A DNA stretch of 64,000 nucleotides from positions 1,984,001 to 2,048,000 of the forward strand of contig CP053688.1 in NCBI GenBank assembly GCA_013200995.1. The letters are read 5' to 3'. Source of the stretch: Arthrobacter citreus. Lineage in GTDB: Bacteria > Bacillota > Bacilli > Bacillales > Bacillaceae_G. The position numbers and the translations under genes were made by a program. Position 1 is the first letter of the stretch; the number at the start of each line of letters is the position of its first letter. Below the pieces are notes generated by a model that saw only the letters and a program-made list of their open reading frames with translations, made no database searches and was not told where the DNA came from. This document shows, piece by piece, positions 1 to 9,814 of the stretch.

Positions 1-1905
1 ATAAATTCTAATTTTAGAGCCTTCTTTCAGTTTTACACCTGCTTTTGGTGCTTGGTCAATGACATAATTTCCAGTGCCACTATATTCAAGTGTAAAAGTA
101 TCTAGCAAAGGTTGCAAATCTTTTTTCTCCAATCCTTTTAAATTTGGTACTTCATATGTTGGTGTATCGCCGTATACGAATTTCTTTTCAATTTGATTTT
201 TTCTAGGTGGAACTCCTAGCACTTGCATACTATCACGAATGATATTCCCTACTATAGGAGCAGCTACAACGCCACCAAATTGAACTGTACCTTTTGGATT
301 ATCAACTGCGATATAAACGACGATTTGTGGATCGTCTGCTGGTGCAAAACCTACGAATGACACGATAAAGCTACTATCATCATATCGTCCATTTTTTACT
401 TTTTGTGCTGTTCCTGTTTTACCACCTACACGGTATCCTTCAACAAAAGCACCTTTACCAGTACCTTGTGCAACAACACTTTCTAGTGCCAATCTAACCT
501 TTTTAGACGTATCAGGAGTAATCACTCGCCTTTTTGCTACTGGTGTTTTCCGGCTTACGACTTCATTTGTAACGGGATCTACAAATTCTTTCGCGATATA
601 TGGTTGATATAAAATGCCTCCATTTATTGCCGCTGAAACTGCCGCAACTTGTTGAATTGGTGTAACTGATACACCTTGACCGAAAGCAGTAGTAGCTGCT
701 TCTACTGGACCAACCTTATCCATACTAAATAAAATCCCTGAAGCTTCACCTTGTAAATCAATTCCTGTTTTTTGGCCGAAACCAAAATTACGGATATATT
801 TAAATAATCGATCTTCTCCTAAACGATTACCTAATTCCACAAAGCCTGGGTTACATGAGTTTTGTACAACTTCTAAGAAAGTTTGTGAGCCATGTCCACC
901 TCTTTTATGACAACGCAAACGTGCTCCAGCAACCTCAGCAGCCCCATCATCATAAAAATGATCTTTATTCAAATCAACTAAACCTTCATTTAATGCGGCT
1001 GCAAGTGTAATAATCTTAAATGTTGATCCTGGCTCATAGTTTGACCAGACTGGCAAATTTCGATTATATACTTCGGGAGAAACTGTTTTAAAATCTGTAG
1101 GATTAAAGCTTGGACGACTACTCATTGCAAGAATTTCACCAGTATTAGGATTCATTGCAATTCCAATCATTGAATCTGGATTATATTGAGCTGTTGCATT
1201 GTTCATTTCACGTTCAAGAATTGTTTGAATACGTGAATCTACTGTTAATTTTAGATTTAAACCGTTAATTGGTGGAGTATAATCATCTGCAATATTTGGC
1301 ATTCGTTGCCCTTTAGCATCAGAATAAAATTGCACACTACCTTCTTCACCACTTAATTGCTTGTCATAATAAAGCTCTAAACCGTTTAGTCCTTGATTAT
1401 CAATTCCAGCAAACCCTAAAACGTGAGAAAGATAGTCTCCAAATGGATAATATCTTTTAGAATCCTCTGCTATGTAGACACCTGCTATGTTTAGATCTCG
1501 AATTTGTTTAGCTTTCTCATTTGTAATTTTAATGCCTTCAGTACGAATGTGTTCCATACTCGTTCTTTTCGTTAAAATTTTATAAAGTTTTACTTCGGAG
1601 ATTTTTAAGATTGGGGCTAGTTTTTCAGTTGCTTCCTTTGGATTTTTAATTTGCCTAGGTACGACTAACACAGACGGAGCACTTTTATTCGTAGCAAGAG
1701 CAACGCCATTACGATCTAATATTTCTCCACGCTTTGGTTCAAATGGGATATCACGGCTCCACGAATTTTTTGCTCGTTCAGTTAAAAGTTCCCCCATACC
1801 AAATTGTACATAACCAAGCCTTGTAGCAATAATAGAAAATATTAATAAACCACCAATAAATACAAAAAATAATCGTTTTCGAACTGTTACATTAGATACT
1901 CGCAT
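1..1905 (-). CDS. spoVD: SpoVD, sporulation-specific penicillin-binding transpeptidase (C-terminus cut by window edge)
   Basis: Class B penicillin-binding protein that cross-links spore cortex peptidoglycan; acts in the outer forespore membrane. The visible 635 codons begin with a short cytoplasmic tail and one membrane segment (about residues 10-30), then a dimerisation domain and a transpeptidase domain. The catalytic Ser is residue 294 in an S-T-F-K motif, and a K-T-G-T motif lies near residue 496. A single PASTA-like domain starts after about residue 570, unlike the two in the neighbouring pbpB product, which favours SpoVD over a vegetative PBP. Only a few residues should be missing at the left edge. 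The start ATG (1905-1903) follows an AGAGGAG sequence. On the minus strand CATATATT (1947-1940) resembles a sigma-E -10 element, but I found no convincing -35. Confidence 0.96.
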   Translation of the reverse strand, partial: MRVSNVTVRKRLFFVFIGGLLIFSIIATRLGYVQFGMGELLTERAKNSWSRDIPFEPKRGEILDRNGVALATNKSAPSVLVVPRQIKNPKEATEKLAPILKISEVKLYKILTKRTSMEHIRTEGIKITNEKAKQIRDLNIAGVYIAEDSKRYYPFGDYLSHVLGFAGIDNQGLNGLELYYDKQLSGEEGSVQFYSDAKGQRMPNIADDYTPPINGLNLKLTVDSRIQTILEREMNNATAQYNPDSMIGIAMNPNTGEILAMSSRPSFNPTDFKTVSPEVYNRNLPVWSNYEPGSTFKIITLAAALNEGLVDLNKDHFYDDGAAEVAGARLRCHKRGGHGSQTFLEVVQNSCNPGFVELGNRLGEDRLFKYIRNFGFGQKTGIDLQGEASGILFSMDKVGPVEAATTAFGQGVSVTPIQQVAAVSAAINGGILYQPYIAKEFVDPVTNEVVSRKTPVAKRRVITPDTSKKVRLALESVVAQGTGKGAFVEGYRVGGKTGTAQKVKNGRYDDSSFIVSFVGFAPADDPQIVVYIAVDNPKGTVQFGGVVAAPIVGNIIRDSMQVLGVPPRKNQIEKKFVYGDTPTYEVPNLKGLEKKDLQPLLDTFTLEYSGTGNYVIDQAPKAGVKLKEGSKIRIY

Positions 1906-1960
1906 CGAAACGAACACTCCTCTACAATATGTTCGTTTCAATATATGCTTGTACCAATTA

Positions 1961-2010
1961 CAATAGACCTTCTAGCTTGTCATTGTCCTAGAATGGCCTA
2001 TTGTGTTTTT
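1961..2010. other. Intercistronic hairpin between pbpB and spoVD
   Basis: Arms 1961-1975 and 1988-2003 pair over most of their length (CAATAG ... CTAG / CTAG ... CTATTG). The T-rich run (2006-2011) follows the hairpin on the plus strand, where no gene ends, so on the minus strand it is not a normal terminator. It could weaken read-through from pbpB or be a processing site before separately transcribed spoVD. Confidence 0.5.
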
Positions 2011-2038
2011 TATTTAATTAACTGTCATTTCAGCATTT

Positions 2039-4231
2039 TTACTCTTGTACATCAACTTTTACATCTTCTTCGTTACTCGATGATTCATTTGGTTTACTTA
2101 ATTCAATACTTAAAAAGTCATTATTTCGTAGCTCCGAATCTTGCTTAATACTTTGACTCGTTACAAATCCAGACCCTTTTGAAGTAATTTTCAGTTTAAA
2201 TAATTTACCTAAACGATCAACATCAGTTTTTGACCATCCTATGATTGAAGGCATCGTATTCGTACCGTCAGTCTTAAGATAAATATTCGTACCTCTTACA
2301 ACTTGTGTTTTCGACTTAATAGATTGACCAGTAACTTCTAGTCCATTACCTAATATTACAGGTTTTAATCCAGTAGAAGCCGCCAATGATTTCGCCTCAT
2401 CCAAAGTTAAACCTTTCATATTAGGGATTTCTACACTTTCTTTATCTACTAATTTATCAACATTCGCATTTTCAATTGGTTCAACCTTCATATATTCAAG
2501 TGCGCCCTTAGTAACTGTTCTAAATATTTCAGATACTCCATCAGAACCTAACTCAGTTGCTTCTAATTTTGGACGAAGCATCGCTACATAAACGACTAAT
2601 TTCGGATTGTCCGCTGGAGCCATACCGATAAATGAAAATAGGTTTTCACCACGACCTTTTAAATACTTACCATGATCATCTACAACTTGGGCAGTTCCTG
2701 TTTTACCTGCTACTGTGTAACCATCAATTGCATAGTTATGACCAGTACCATGTGGCGCCGTTATAACTGTTTCTAATAGCGCTCTTTCTCTTTTAGCCGT
2801 TTCTTCAGTAATTGGATGACCAACAACTTGAGATTTATAATCTGCTACTACTTTTTTCGTATCAGGGTTAACAATCTTATCGACAATATATGGTTTCATC
2901 ATTTTTCCATTATTGGCAATCGCGCTAGCAGCTTGAATAATTTGAACTGCTGTAACTGTAGATCCTTGACCAAATGCCGTCGTCGTTTTTTCAAGAGGAT
3001 AATTATAAACTAGTTTCCCACTTGATTCACCTGGCAAATTAATATCCGTTTTTTTAGTAAAACCAAAGTTTTTATAATATTGTAAGTAACGATCGGCACC
3101 TATTTTTTCATTTAAAAGGATTGAAATACCTACGTTTGAAGACCTTTGAATCCCCTCATCAAATGTAATAGAACCCCACCCATTTCGGTTTACGTCATGG
3201 ACAGTTCCTCCTCCTGGTACTTTATATCGTCCAGATTGGAAGTATTCACTTCCATTATAAACTCCTTCATTCATTGCAGCACCTAATGTGAATATTTTCA
3301 TAGTTGAGCCAGCTTCAAATGCATAGGAAATCGGATCATTTGTATAGTTTGTAATGTCGTGAATATTAGGATTGAAGCTAGGACGATTACTCATCGCAAC
3401 TATTTTACCTGTTTTCGGGTCAGAAACGATTGCCATAATCTTTTCTGGATCATATTTTTTTTCTACGCTAGTCATTGCATCTTCTAGTAAACTTTGAATC
3501 TTTGTATCTATTGTTAAATAAACATTATCCCCATTATGTGGAGGAGTAACCTTTTCATTAACATAAGGTAAGATATTACCTTTTCGATCTCGTAAAAAGC
3601 TTCTTTTACCATCTTTTTCAGTTAACTCTGTATTCAATGATTTTTCTAATCCCATTTCTCCGATTAAATCGCCATTGTCATTACTATTTGTGTAACCTAA
3701 AGTATGAGATGCAAAAATCCCATTTGGGTAATAACGTTGTTGTGATGGAGTAAAAACAATACCAGGTAGATTTAATTTCTCAATTTGTTCTTTTTTGCTT
3801 TGAGAAATGTTTCTTCCACCTGGTCCTAATTCAACTTGATATTTTGGTTTACCTAATTTTGCTAGAAGTTCAGATTCATCAATTTCTAAAATTGATGATA
3901 ATTCTCTTGCTGTTTTTTCTTTATCTACAACATGCCTTTTTACTCTTGAATTTTTTGAAGCACTTGGATCTAGAACTGCAGACACAGTATAGGATGTCAC
4001 TTCTTCTGCAAGAGGAACTCCATTTGAATCATAAATGGTTCCTCTTTTTGCAGGGATTTTTTGAGATGTATTATAATTCTGATCTGCATATACTTTTAAA
4101 TTTTTACCCTCAACTGTATCTGATAATTGTATATAACCAAGTCTAGCTACAAGTAATATAAAAAGGATTAAAGTACTAAGAAAAAACCAACGAATACCAT
4201 AGTTAGTGTACTTATTCTTTTTCTTACTCAT
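2039..4231 (-). CDS. pbpB: Penicillin-binding protein 2B, septal transpeptidase (FtsI type)
   Basis: Class B PBP that forms septal peptidoglycan cross-links with FtsW in the divisome. It has 730 residues, close to the roughly 715 of B. subtilis PBP 2B. There is a basic cytoplasmic N-terminus, one membrane helix at about 14-34, a PBP dimerisation domain to about 220, and a transpeptidase domain with Ser309 in S-T-M-K, an S-S-N motif and K-T-G-T-A. Two PASTA domains fill the C-terminus (about 600-715), followed by an acidic tail. It sits directly after ftsL with 11 bases between the genes, in the mraZ-rsmH-ftsL-pbpB-spoVD order typical of Bacilli. Confidence 0.97.
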   Translation of the reverse strand: MSKKKNKYTNYGIRWFFLSTLILFILLVARLGYIQLSDTVEGKNLKVYADQNYNTSQKIPAKRGTIYDSNGVPLAEEVTSYTVSAVLDPSASKNSRVKRHVVDKEKTARELSSILEIDESELLAKLGKPKYQVELGPGGRNISQSKKEQIEKLNLPGIVFTPSQQRYYPNGIFASHTLGYTNSNDNGDLIGEMGLEKSLNTELTEKDGKRSFLRDRKGNILPYVNEKVTPPHNGDNVYLTIDTKIQSLLEDAMTSVEKKYDPEKIMAIVSDPKTGKIVAMSNRPSFNPNIHDITNYTNDPISYAFEAGSTMKIFTLGAAMNEGVYNGSEYFQSGRYKVPGGGTVHDVNRNGWGSITFDEGIQRSSNVGISILLNEKIGADRYLQYYKNFGFTKKTDINLPGESSGKLVYNYPLEKTTTAFGQGSTVTAVQIIQAASAIANNGKMMKPYIVDKIVNPDTKKVVADYKSQVVGHPITEETAKRERALLETVITAPHGTGHNYAIDGYTVAGKTGTAQVVDDHGKYLKGRGENLFSFIGMAPADNPKLVVYVAMLRPKLEATELGSDGVSEIFRTVTKGALEYMKVEPIENANVDKLVDKESVEIPNMKGLTLDEAKSLAASTGLKPVILGNGLEVTGQSIKSKTQVVRGTNIYLKTDGTNTMPSIIGWSKTDVDRLGKLFKLKITSKGSGFVTSQSIKQDSELRNNDFLSIELSKPNESSSNEEDVKVDVQE

Positions 4232-4242
4232 ATCACAATCTC

Positions 4243-4608
4243 CTACTTACTAGTATCTGTAAACTTTACATTGTTACTATCAATATTTAAGCCTAATTCT
4301 TTAGCTTTTTGCCAAATTCGGTCATATGTGCTTAATTCATCAATTTTCATTTTCAGCTCTGAGTTATGCTGTTTTTCCTTTGCAACCTCATTTTTTACAT
4401 TTTGGATTTTTAAATTGGTATCGTAAATGGTTGCTTGAGTTCTAATAATTTTTGTCCCCATAAGGAAGCATACAATTAGAAATGAAAAGTAAAGTAGTTT
4501 TTCAAAAGGTGTAATTTTAGATACTTTCTTTTGTTTTTTCTTGTTAGAAGGTCCTTGTTGTAAATCAGTAACTTGTTTTTGTTGTAGCTTTTTTGCCAAA
4601 TTACTCAT
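4243..4608 (-). CDS. ftsL: Cell division protein FtsL
   Basis: Small bitopic divisome protein that works with DivIC/FtsB-like partners to activate septal wall synthesis. It has 121 residues: a Lys/Gln-rich cytoplasmic part (1-33), one membrane helix (about 35-55), then a predicted extracellular coiled coil rich in K, N and E ending near residue 105. Sequence conservation in this family is weak; the call rests on size, topology and position between rsmH and pbpB. Confidence 0.92.
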   Translation of the reverse strand: MSNLAKKLQQKQVTDLQQGPSNKKKQKKVSKITPFEKLLYFSFLIVCFLMGTKIIRTQATIYDTNLKIQNVKNEVAKEKQHNSELKMKIDELSTYDRIWQKAKELGLNIDSNNVKFTDTSK

Positions 4609-4620
4609 TCTTTCCCCTCC

Positions 4621-5553
4621 TTATAATTTTTCTGCAACCCTTAGCTTTGCAGATCTAGCTCGTTTATTAAAATCGAGTTCTTCTTCAGTTGGTAAAAGCG
4701 GCTTTCGTGTAATTAGCTTAAACTTCGGCTTAAACTCCTCCGGAATAATTGGTAATCCAGGTGGTAAAGGCGGAAGTGAACTAGCTTCTTTAAAAATTGT
4801 TTTACAAATTCGATCCTCTAATGAATGGAATGTGATTACACTAATTCTTCCTTTTGGTTTTATAAGAGTAATTGCATCTTTTAGCGCTTCTTCAAAAACA
4901 CCAAGCTCATCATTTACGGCAATACGTATTGCTTGAAAAATTCTTTTTGCAGGATGACCACCAGTTCTTCTCGCTGGTGCTGGAATAGCATCTTTAATGA
5001 TATCAACTAACTCAAAAGTTGTTTCAATCGGTTTCTTTGCTCTTAACTCTTCAATTCTTCTAGCAACTTGTTTTGAGAATTTTTCCTCTCCATAGCGAAA
5101 AAAGATCTTCACTAACTGCTCATAAGTCCACTCATTTACAACTTCATATGCAGATAGTGATTGCTCTTGATTCATACGCATATCAAGTGGAGCATCTTGA
5201 TGAAAACTAAAACCGCGTTCTGCCACATCTAATTGAGGCGAAGAAACACCTAAGTCAAATAAGATTCCATCAACTTCATTAATGCCTAAATGGTGAAGCT
5301 CTTCTTTAATATGTTTAAAATTACTTTTTACGATTGTTAATTGATTTTCATATTGTTTTAGTCGCTCTTTAGCGTGTTTAATTGCTGTTTCATCTTGATC
5401 AAAAGCGATCAATCTACCTTTTGGCGAAAGTTGGGATAGTAAATATTCACTATGACCTCCACCGCCAAGTGTACAATCTACATAAATTCCATCTTCGTTT
5501 ATTTCCAAAGAATCAACAGTTTCCTTTAATAAAACCGTAATATGTTCAAACAT
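4621..5553 (-). CDS. rsmH: 16S rRNA (cytosine1402-N4)-methyltransferase RsmH
   Basis: Also known as MraW. Methylates N4 of C1402 in the P-site region of 16S rRNA using S-adenosylmethionine. It has 310 residues, the usual length. The SAM-binding motif [10 protein letters not shown] is at about 25-34, and the family segment [12 protein letters not shown] at about 97-108. The C-terminal part carries the conserved S-F-H-S-L-E-D-R signature. It lies 12 bases before ftsL and 31 bases after mraZ, so it is probably cotranscribed with both. Confidence 0.97.
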   Translation of the reverse strand: MFEHITVLLKETVDSLEINEDGIYVDCTLGGGGHSEYLLSQLSPKGRLIAFDQDETAIKHAKERLKQYENQLTIVKSNFKHIKEELHHLGINEVDGILFDLGVSSPQLDVAERGFSFHQDAPLDMRMNQEQSLSAYEVVNEWTYEQLVKIFFRYGEEKFSKQVARRIEELRAKKPIETTFELVDIIKDAIPAPARRTGGHPAKRIFQAIRIAVNDELGVFEEALKDAITLIKPKGRISVITFHSLEDRICKTIFKEASSLPPLPPGLPIIPEEFKPKFKLITRKPLLPTEEELDFNKRARSAKLRVAEKL

Positions 5554-5584
5554 GATGACTCACTACTTTCAATTTGTAAATTTT

Positions 5585-6016
5585 TTACAAGTCAAATCCG
5601 ATTAAGTTTTCTGCCAACTCACCAAATGACTCTTCTGATTCTTTCATATATGTATCCCAAGTTGATAAATCCCAAATCTCAATCCGATTCGTAACTCCAA
5701 CTACTACACATTCTTTTTCTAATTTTGCATAACTTCGTAAATTAGGTGTTATATTAATTCTCCCCATCTTATCCATCTCACATTCCATTGCCCCTGAGAA
5801 GAAAAAACGGGTGAATGCTCTTGCATCTTTCTTGGTTAGTGGTAGTGTGCGCAGTTTATCTTCAATTACACTCCATTCGTCCAATGAATAGCCAAATAAG
5901 CATTGATCTAACCCCCTTGTAACAATGAAGGTTTCACCAAGCTTGTCTCGAAATTTAGAGGGTATAATCAGACGTCCTTTTACATCGATATTATGTTGAT
6001 ATTCACCGATAAACAT
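5585..6016 (-). CDS. mraZ: Transcriptional regulator MraZ
   Basis: First gene of the division and cell-wall cluster. MraZ is a ring-forming, AbrB-like DNA-binding protein that in other bacteria binds repeats in its own promoter. The 143 residues contain two SpoVT/AbrB-like repeats with the D-x-K-G-R-(L/I)-x-(I/L)-P-x-x-(F/L)-R pattern (about residues 11-23, and a diverged second copy around 82-94, D-K-M-G-R-I-N-I). The phased boxes at 6026-6070 immediately upstream fit autoregulation. Confidence 0.96.
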   Translation of the reverse strand: MFIGEYQHNIDVKGRLIIPSKFRDKLGETFIVTRGLDQCLFGYSLDEWSVIEDKLRTLPLTKKDARAFTRFFFSGAMECEMDKMGRINITPNLRSYAKLEKECVVVGVTNRIEIWDLSTWDTYMKESEESFGELAENLIGFDL

Positions 6017-6025
6017 CCTACTCCC

Positions 6026-6070
6026 CCACTTTCTAACACAAACTTACCACATTCCCCCACTTCTTACCAC
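6026..6070 (-). promoter_or_regulatory. MraZ operator: phased GTGG boxes
   Basis: Reading the minus strand, GTGG occurs at 6070-6067, 6060-6057 and 6050-6047, exactly 10 bp apart. A degenerate TGTG is at 6040-6037 and another GTGG at 6029-6026. The boxes lie between the bshC terminator and the mraZ start. Direct repeats of this type (AAAGTGG or TGGG cores, 10-11 bp spacing) are the described MraZ target, so an MraZ operator is the natural reading. Confidence 0.75.
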
Positions 6071-6096
6071 CTTTTCTAAAAAATTCTTTATAAAAA

Positions 6097-6130
6097 CAAA
6101 AAATCCTGCTATCCATCTAGCAGGATTTCA
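6097..6130 (-). terminator. bshC terminator
   Basis: Perfect 10-bp stem (6101-6110 with 6119-6128, AAATCCTGCT / AGCAGGATTT) followed on the minus strand by a T-rich run. It ends bshC transcription just before the mraZ promoter. Confidence 0.85.
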
Positions 6131-6234
6131 CTTTTTGTTATAAAAACTTCAGTCTTTTCGATGTATTGTTATTTTTAAATAAGCTATTTTAGAGTAAGTA
6201 GAATAGCGAATGGACCACCGACATAATTCCGTCC

Positions 6235-7863
6235 TTAAATTTTTACGATTTGATGTTCATAATCCCATGATACATCTAAACTACAAAGCTCATGAACGAA
6301 ATCAAAACCATATTTATTTAAATAGTAGAAAATATTAAGTACTCGCTCCTGAGGTTTTCCGTTTGGAGAAATTGAACAAATAATTCGATTCCATTTTTCA
6401 AGTTGCTCTTCATGTTGTTTTTCTATTGATTCATCTATTTTTCGTTCTAATAATAAAATTTGCTCTTCTATTTTTACATAGTTCTTTTTAGAGAAATCCT
6501 TTAAGTTGGGTGTAACTTCAGTCGTTACATCTTGAAGTGGTTTGTGCAATACTTCTAATGACTTTTTAGCTTGACTAAATACTGCCTTATAGTCTAGTTT
6601 CACTTGAGCTTTTATCCACTCCGACTTCATTTCCTCGATTGATGTTTGTAATACGTCTTTTATGTTTAATGTAAAATCTTCCATTGCTGATACTATATTT
6701 CTTTCAAAGATCGTAAACATATGTCTTAAAAACACAGGAGGCATTTGCAAGTTAAATACGTTAAATATATCCTTTAATTCTGCCCAATAAGCAATTTCAC
6801 CGGGTCCACCTACAAACGCTAAAGTTGGGAATAAATATTCTTGCATCACTGGTCGAGTAACAACATTATTACTTAAAAGCTCTGGTTGTTCTTGAGCAAT
6901 TTTAATCAACTCAGCTTTGGAAAATTGGTAACTCTTATTTTTCGTTTGGAAAACCTCTTCACTTTCAGACACTTCTAGTAATTGTCTACCTTCATTACTG
7001 TGGTAAAAAAGATGAATACTCTGTTCAGAAATTTGAAGAGCTTCTTGATATCCAGCTTTATTAAGTTTACTCTTTGTATCTTTAAAAACACTTCGTACGA
7101 TATCTTGCTTTTGAATCATTTCTTCAAATAAAGAGGATTCTAGCTTCCTAACATTCGGGTCATCTGCATCAATTAAGACAAGACCATCGTATTTGAACAG
7201 TTTAAAAATAATTTTCGCAAAAAAATCTACATACGTAGTAGATTTATCAATGATTGAATGAAGTTCCTCTAGTAATTCCTTTGAATAATTTGTTTCTTCA
7301 AAAGTCTTAACTATTTTTTCAACCCATTTTCTCATTTCCAATTTATCGATTTCAGTTCTAGAAGCAGCATGAGCGTATGTTGTTTTTTGATAAAATGTTT
7401 GTTTTTTAACGATATTGTTCTCAATTGTGTGGACATGATTTATTTCATCGATATCGTGATCTTCTCCAGCAATCCAAAATACTGGGATAACGGTAATGTT
7501 ATGCTCTCTTTCATACTTCTTAGCCAGCTGAATAATCGAAATAATTTTATGTATCGAATACAACGGTCCAGTTAATAAACCAGCTTGCTGGCCTCCGATC
7601 ACAACAAATGTTTCTTTATTTAGTAATTTTTTTACATTTTCGATTGATTCATTACTTGCTTCATGTTTGTTGTGGAACTCTTCAAGCGCCTTTACTAATC
7701 CTGTGCGATTATAAGAACGTTCCATCACATTTTTTATTCTATATTCCATTTCTTCCTTCACTAATGGATTTTGACCAAAGAAAGAAGAAATTGTTTCTTT
7801 TCCATTTACAAAATCATTCAGCAAGTTATTTTGCCCGGCTAAATGGACTTTACTAATTTGCAT
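6235..7863 (-). CDS. bshC: Putative cysteine ligase BshC, bacillithiol biosynthesis
   Basis: Adds cysteine to glucosaminyl-malate in the last step of bacillithiol synthesis, the low-molecular-weight thiol of Bacilli. 542 residues, matching the B. subtilis protein (YllA, about 540). The Rossmann-type core shows a G-G-Q-Q-A-G-L-L-T-G-P segment (about 90-100) and W-I-A-G-E-D-H-D-I-D-E (about 130-140), both family signatures, followed by a long charged helical region (about 400-500) that is probably coiled coil. It lies between DUF3397/panE and mraZ as in other Bacillus. Confidence 0.95.
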   Translation of the reverse strand: MQISKVHLAGQNNLLNDFVNGKETISSFFGQNPLVKEEMEYRIKNVMERSYNRTGLVKALEEFHNKHEASNESIENVKKLLNKETFVVIGGQQAGLLTGPLYSIHKIISIIQLAKKYEREHNITVIPVFWIAGEDHDIDEINHVHTIENNIVKKQTFYQKTTYAHAASRTEIDKLEMRKWVEKIVKTFEETNYSKELLEELHSIIDKSTTYVDFFAKIIFKLFKYDGLVLIDADDPNVRKLESSLFEEMIQKQDIVRSVFKDTKSKLNKAGYQEALQISEQSIHLFYHSNEGRQLLEVSESEEVFQTKNKSYQFSKAELIKIAQEQPELLSNNVVTRPVMQEYLFPTLAFVGGPGEIAYWAELKDIFNVFNLQMPPVFLRHMFTIFERNIVSAMEDFTLNIKDVLQTSIEEMKSEWIKAQVKLDYKAVFSQAKKSLEVLHKPLQDVTTEVTPNLKDFSKKNYVKIEEQILLLERKIDESIEKQHEEQLEKWNRIICSISPNGKPQERVLNIFYYLNKYGFDFVHELCSLDVSWDYEHQIVKI

Positions 7864-7890
7864 TACGAACTTCCTTTCTCGCTCTTCAAG

Positions 7891-8283
7891 TTAAGCATTG
7901 TACTCAGATATTTTCAACGCTAAACCAGCCATCATAGTTATAAAATGAAGAATAATAAACATAATGCAAGACATTCTCCAAAAACCTTTAACTAGCTTAG
8001 AAAATTGTATATCCCTTTTAGCTTTCCATTGAAGAATAATACTAATAAATAAGATAACCAATAATAAATTAATTAATATCCAACCAGTTGCAGTCGGAAA
8101 ATACATACTTAATATAAAGTAAAATGAACTAATATATAGAATTGTAGATAAATCTAACGTAAAAAGCAAAAGTTTACGCTTGTTATTTTTAAAAAATATC
8201 TTTAAAAACATATAAATAAAGATTGTAGAAAAAAATGGAAATTCAATCAACAGTGAAATGAAGAAAATGAAAAATTTTTCCAA
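7891..8283 (-). CDS. DUF3397 family small membrane protein
   Basis: 130 residues with about four hydrophobic helices (7-27, 43-65, 70-85, 105-122) and short basic loops, so an integral membrane protein. Size and position between panE and bshC match the DUF3397 family of Bacilli, whose function is unknown. The start is a TTG at 8283 preceded by AAGGGG, six bases after the panE stop, so the two genes are probably cotranscribed. Confidence 0.82.
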   Translation of the reverse strand: MEKFFIFFISLLIEFPFFSTIFIYMFLKIFFKNNKRKLLLFTLDLSTILYISSFYFILSMYFPTATGWILINLLLVILFISIILQWKAKRDIQFSKLVKGFWRMSCIMFIILHFITMMAGLALKISEYNA

Positions 8284-8289
8284 AAAGAA

Positions 8290-9189
8290 TTACCCCTTTT
8301 TCTTTTCAAGTCCTTTTATACTATTGTACACAAGTTCAATTGTAGGTACATTTATTTTTTTCTGAATTGCCATTTTTTTAACAAACCCTAGCATACTCTC
8401 GATCTCCGTTTGTCTACCATGAAATAAATCTCGATTCATTGATGAATAGTTTTGTGCAGTTTTTTCACAGATCTCTACTACCTTTTCCCATTCTTTTTGG
8501 AGACTTAATTCTAAAACAGTTGCAACCTCGTTAAATAATAATTTACATATTGGTAAAAAATACTCGTTGTTGATTAATTCACCATTTCTAACATTAAAGA
8601 TTGAGGTTAAAGGGTTAATAACGCAATTAATTAAACATTTTTGTTTAAGTATATACTCCCAATCATCTTGACTTTTAATTGGAAAATCATTTGTATGTAA
8701 ACTTGATATTGCCGTTAATGTTTTTACATTACCTTTTAAACAGCCAAGTCGAATAATACCTTTTCCAGTATGTGTTACTTCATTTGCAGAAGTTTTTAAT
8801 GCACCATGTTCAACTATACCTATGAAGCAATTTGATATGTCTAAATTATTAACAATATCAATATGTGACATGCCATTCTGTAAAAACAATATATTTTCAC
8901 CTTCATATTGGGTTAACGTGTTTACTATTTGATCTAAGTGATATTGTTTTACACAAACGATTAATAGATCAAACACACTGATTTTAGACATTATTTTTTT
9001 TGCGTTTATACACATTTGCTTCTTTTTTTCATCTACTGATAATATAATACCTAATTCATTAATAAGATTAGCTTGCTCTTGTGTTCTTGTAAACAATGTA
9101 ACATTGTGTTTATTTTCATGTAAGTATGATGCGGTTAATAGTCCGACAGCACCACCACCAATTATTCCAATTTCCATTGTATTCTCCAT
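8290..9189 (-). CDS. panE: 2-dehydropantoate 2-reductase (ketopantoate reductase)
   Basis: NADPH-dependent reduction of ketopantoate to pantoate in coenzyme A synthesis. It has 299 residues. The N-terminal Rossmann motif G-I-I-G-G-G-A-V-G-L-L is at about 8-18. The C-terminal helical domain includes the K-C-L-I-N-C-V-I-N-P-L-T segment, whose Lys is the family's catalytic position. It corresponds to B. subtilis ylbQ by position. Divergent from ylbP across about 135 AT-rich bases. Confidence 0.93.
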   Translation of the reverse strand: MENTMEIGIIGGGAVGLLTASYLHENKHNVTLFTRTQEQANLINELGIILSVDEKKKQMCINAKKIMSKISVFDLLIVCVKQYHLDQIVNTLTQYEGENILFLQNGMSHIDIVNNLDISNCFIGIVEHGALKTSANEVTHTGKGIIRLGCLKGNVKTLTAISSLHTNDFPIKSQDDWEYILKQKCLINCVINPLTSIFNVRNGELINNEYFLPICKLLFNEVATVLELSLQKEWEKVVEICEKTAQNYSSMNRDLFHGRQTEIESMLGFVKKMAIQKKINVPTIELVYNSIKGLEKKKG

Positions 9190-9324
9190 TCATAATTTCT
9201 TTTTCCATCATGATCCTTTTGATTATAAATTTACACTGAATCTATCTTTTTTTAAATTTAATTGTACGATATAATTATATTTAAAATATTTAAAATTTAC
9301 ATTCTTTTTAAGGGGGAGCTTTTT

Positions 9325-9738
9325 TTGAACATCAAGATCGAACGTTTACAAATAAATTTTAAAACACTTGAACAATTTCAGCAATTTTCTGGTTATGGTC
9401 TACAAGAACTATCAATGTTAGAAGACCTTGAATCAAATTTAATTGACAACGAATTCCAATCTCCTTTTTATGGGATTTATTTAGGTAAAGCACTAATTGC
9501 CAGAATGAGTTTATATACACATAATGAAAATAATGAAGAAATTATTGAGATCAATAAGATGGAAGTTCTTCCTTATTATCAAAAGAAAGGTTACGGAAAA
9601 GAATTAGTAAAATTCGCTAAATCCTTTAATAAAACAATCAAAACGATTCCAAGAGCAAATTCAAATGAGTTTTGGAAAAAGCTAAACTTCATAGAATCTG
9701 ATTCTCAATTTGTTATTTGGAAGCCTGAATCCAACTAA
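9325..9738 (+). CDS. ylbP: GNAT-family N-acetyltransferase YlbP
   Basis: Predicted acyl-CoA-dependent N-acetyltransferase; substrate unknown. The motif around residues 70-85 (M-E-V-L-P-Y-Y-Q-K-K-G-Y-G-K-E) is the acetyl-CoA pyrophosphate loop of the fold. I place the start at the TTG at 9325, preceded by AGGGGGAG, giving 137 residues; an upstream ATG at 9262 lacks a ribosome binding site and would add a Phe/Ile-rich stretch. Convergent with gerR, sharing the terminator at 9774-9814. Confidence 0.85.
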   Translation: MNIKIERLQINFKTLEQFQQFSGYGLQELSMLEDLESNLIDNEFQSPFYGIYLGKALIARMSLYTHNENNEEIIEINKMEVLPYYQKKGYGKELVKFAKSFNKTIKTIPRANSNEFWKKLNFIESDSQFVIWKPESN

Positions 9739-9773
9739 ATACAAATATATTACAATTAATACTTACTTAATGA

Positions 9774-9814
9774 AAAAACTCAACATCCCCGATTTGGAGA
9801 TGTTGAGTTTTTTA
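9774..9814. terminator. Bidirectional terminator between ylbP and gerR
   Basis: Stem AAAACTCAACATC / GATGTTGAGTTTT with an 11-base loop and A and T runs on either side, so it can work for both convergent genes. Confidence 0.9.

Noticed and set aside
4541..4936. 131-residue ORF antisense to ftsL and rsmH
   Set aside because: It lies opposite well-conserved coding sequence and has no ribosome binding site; a shadow frame.
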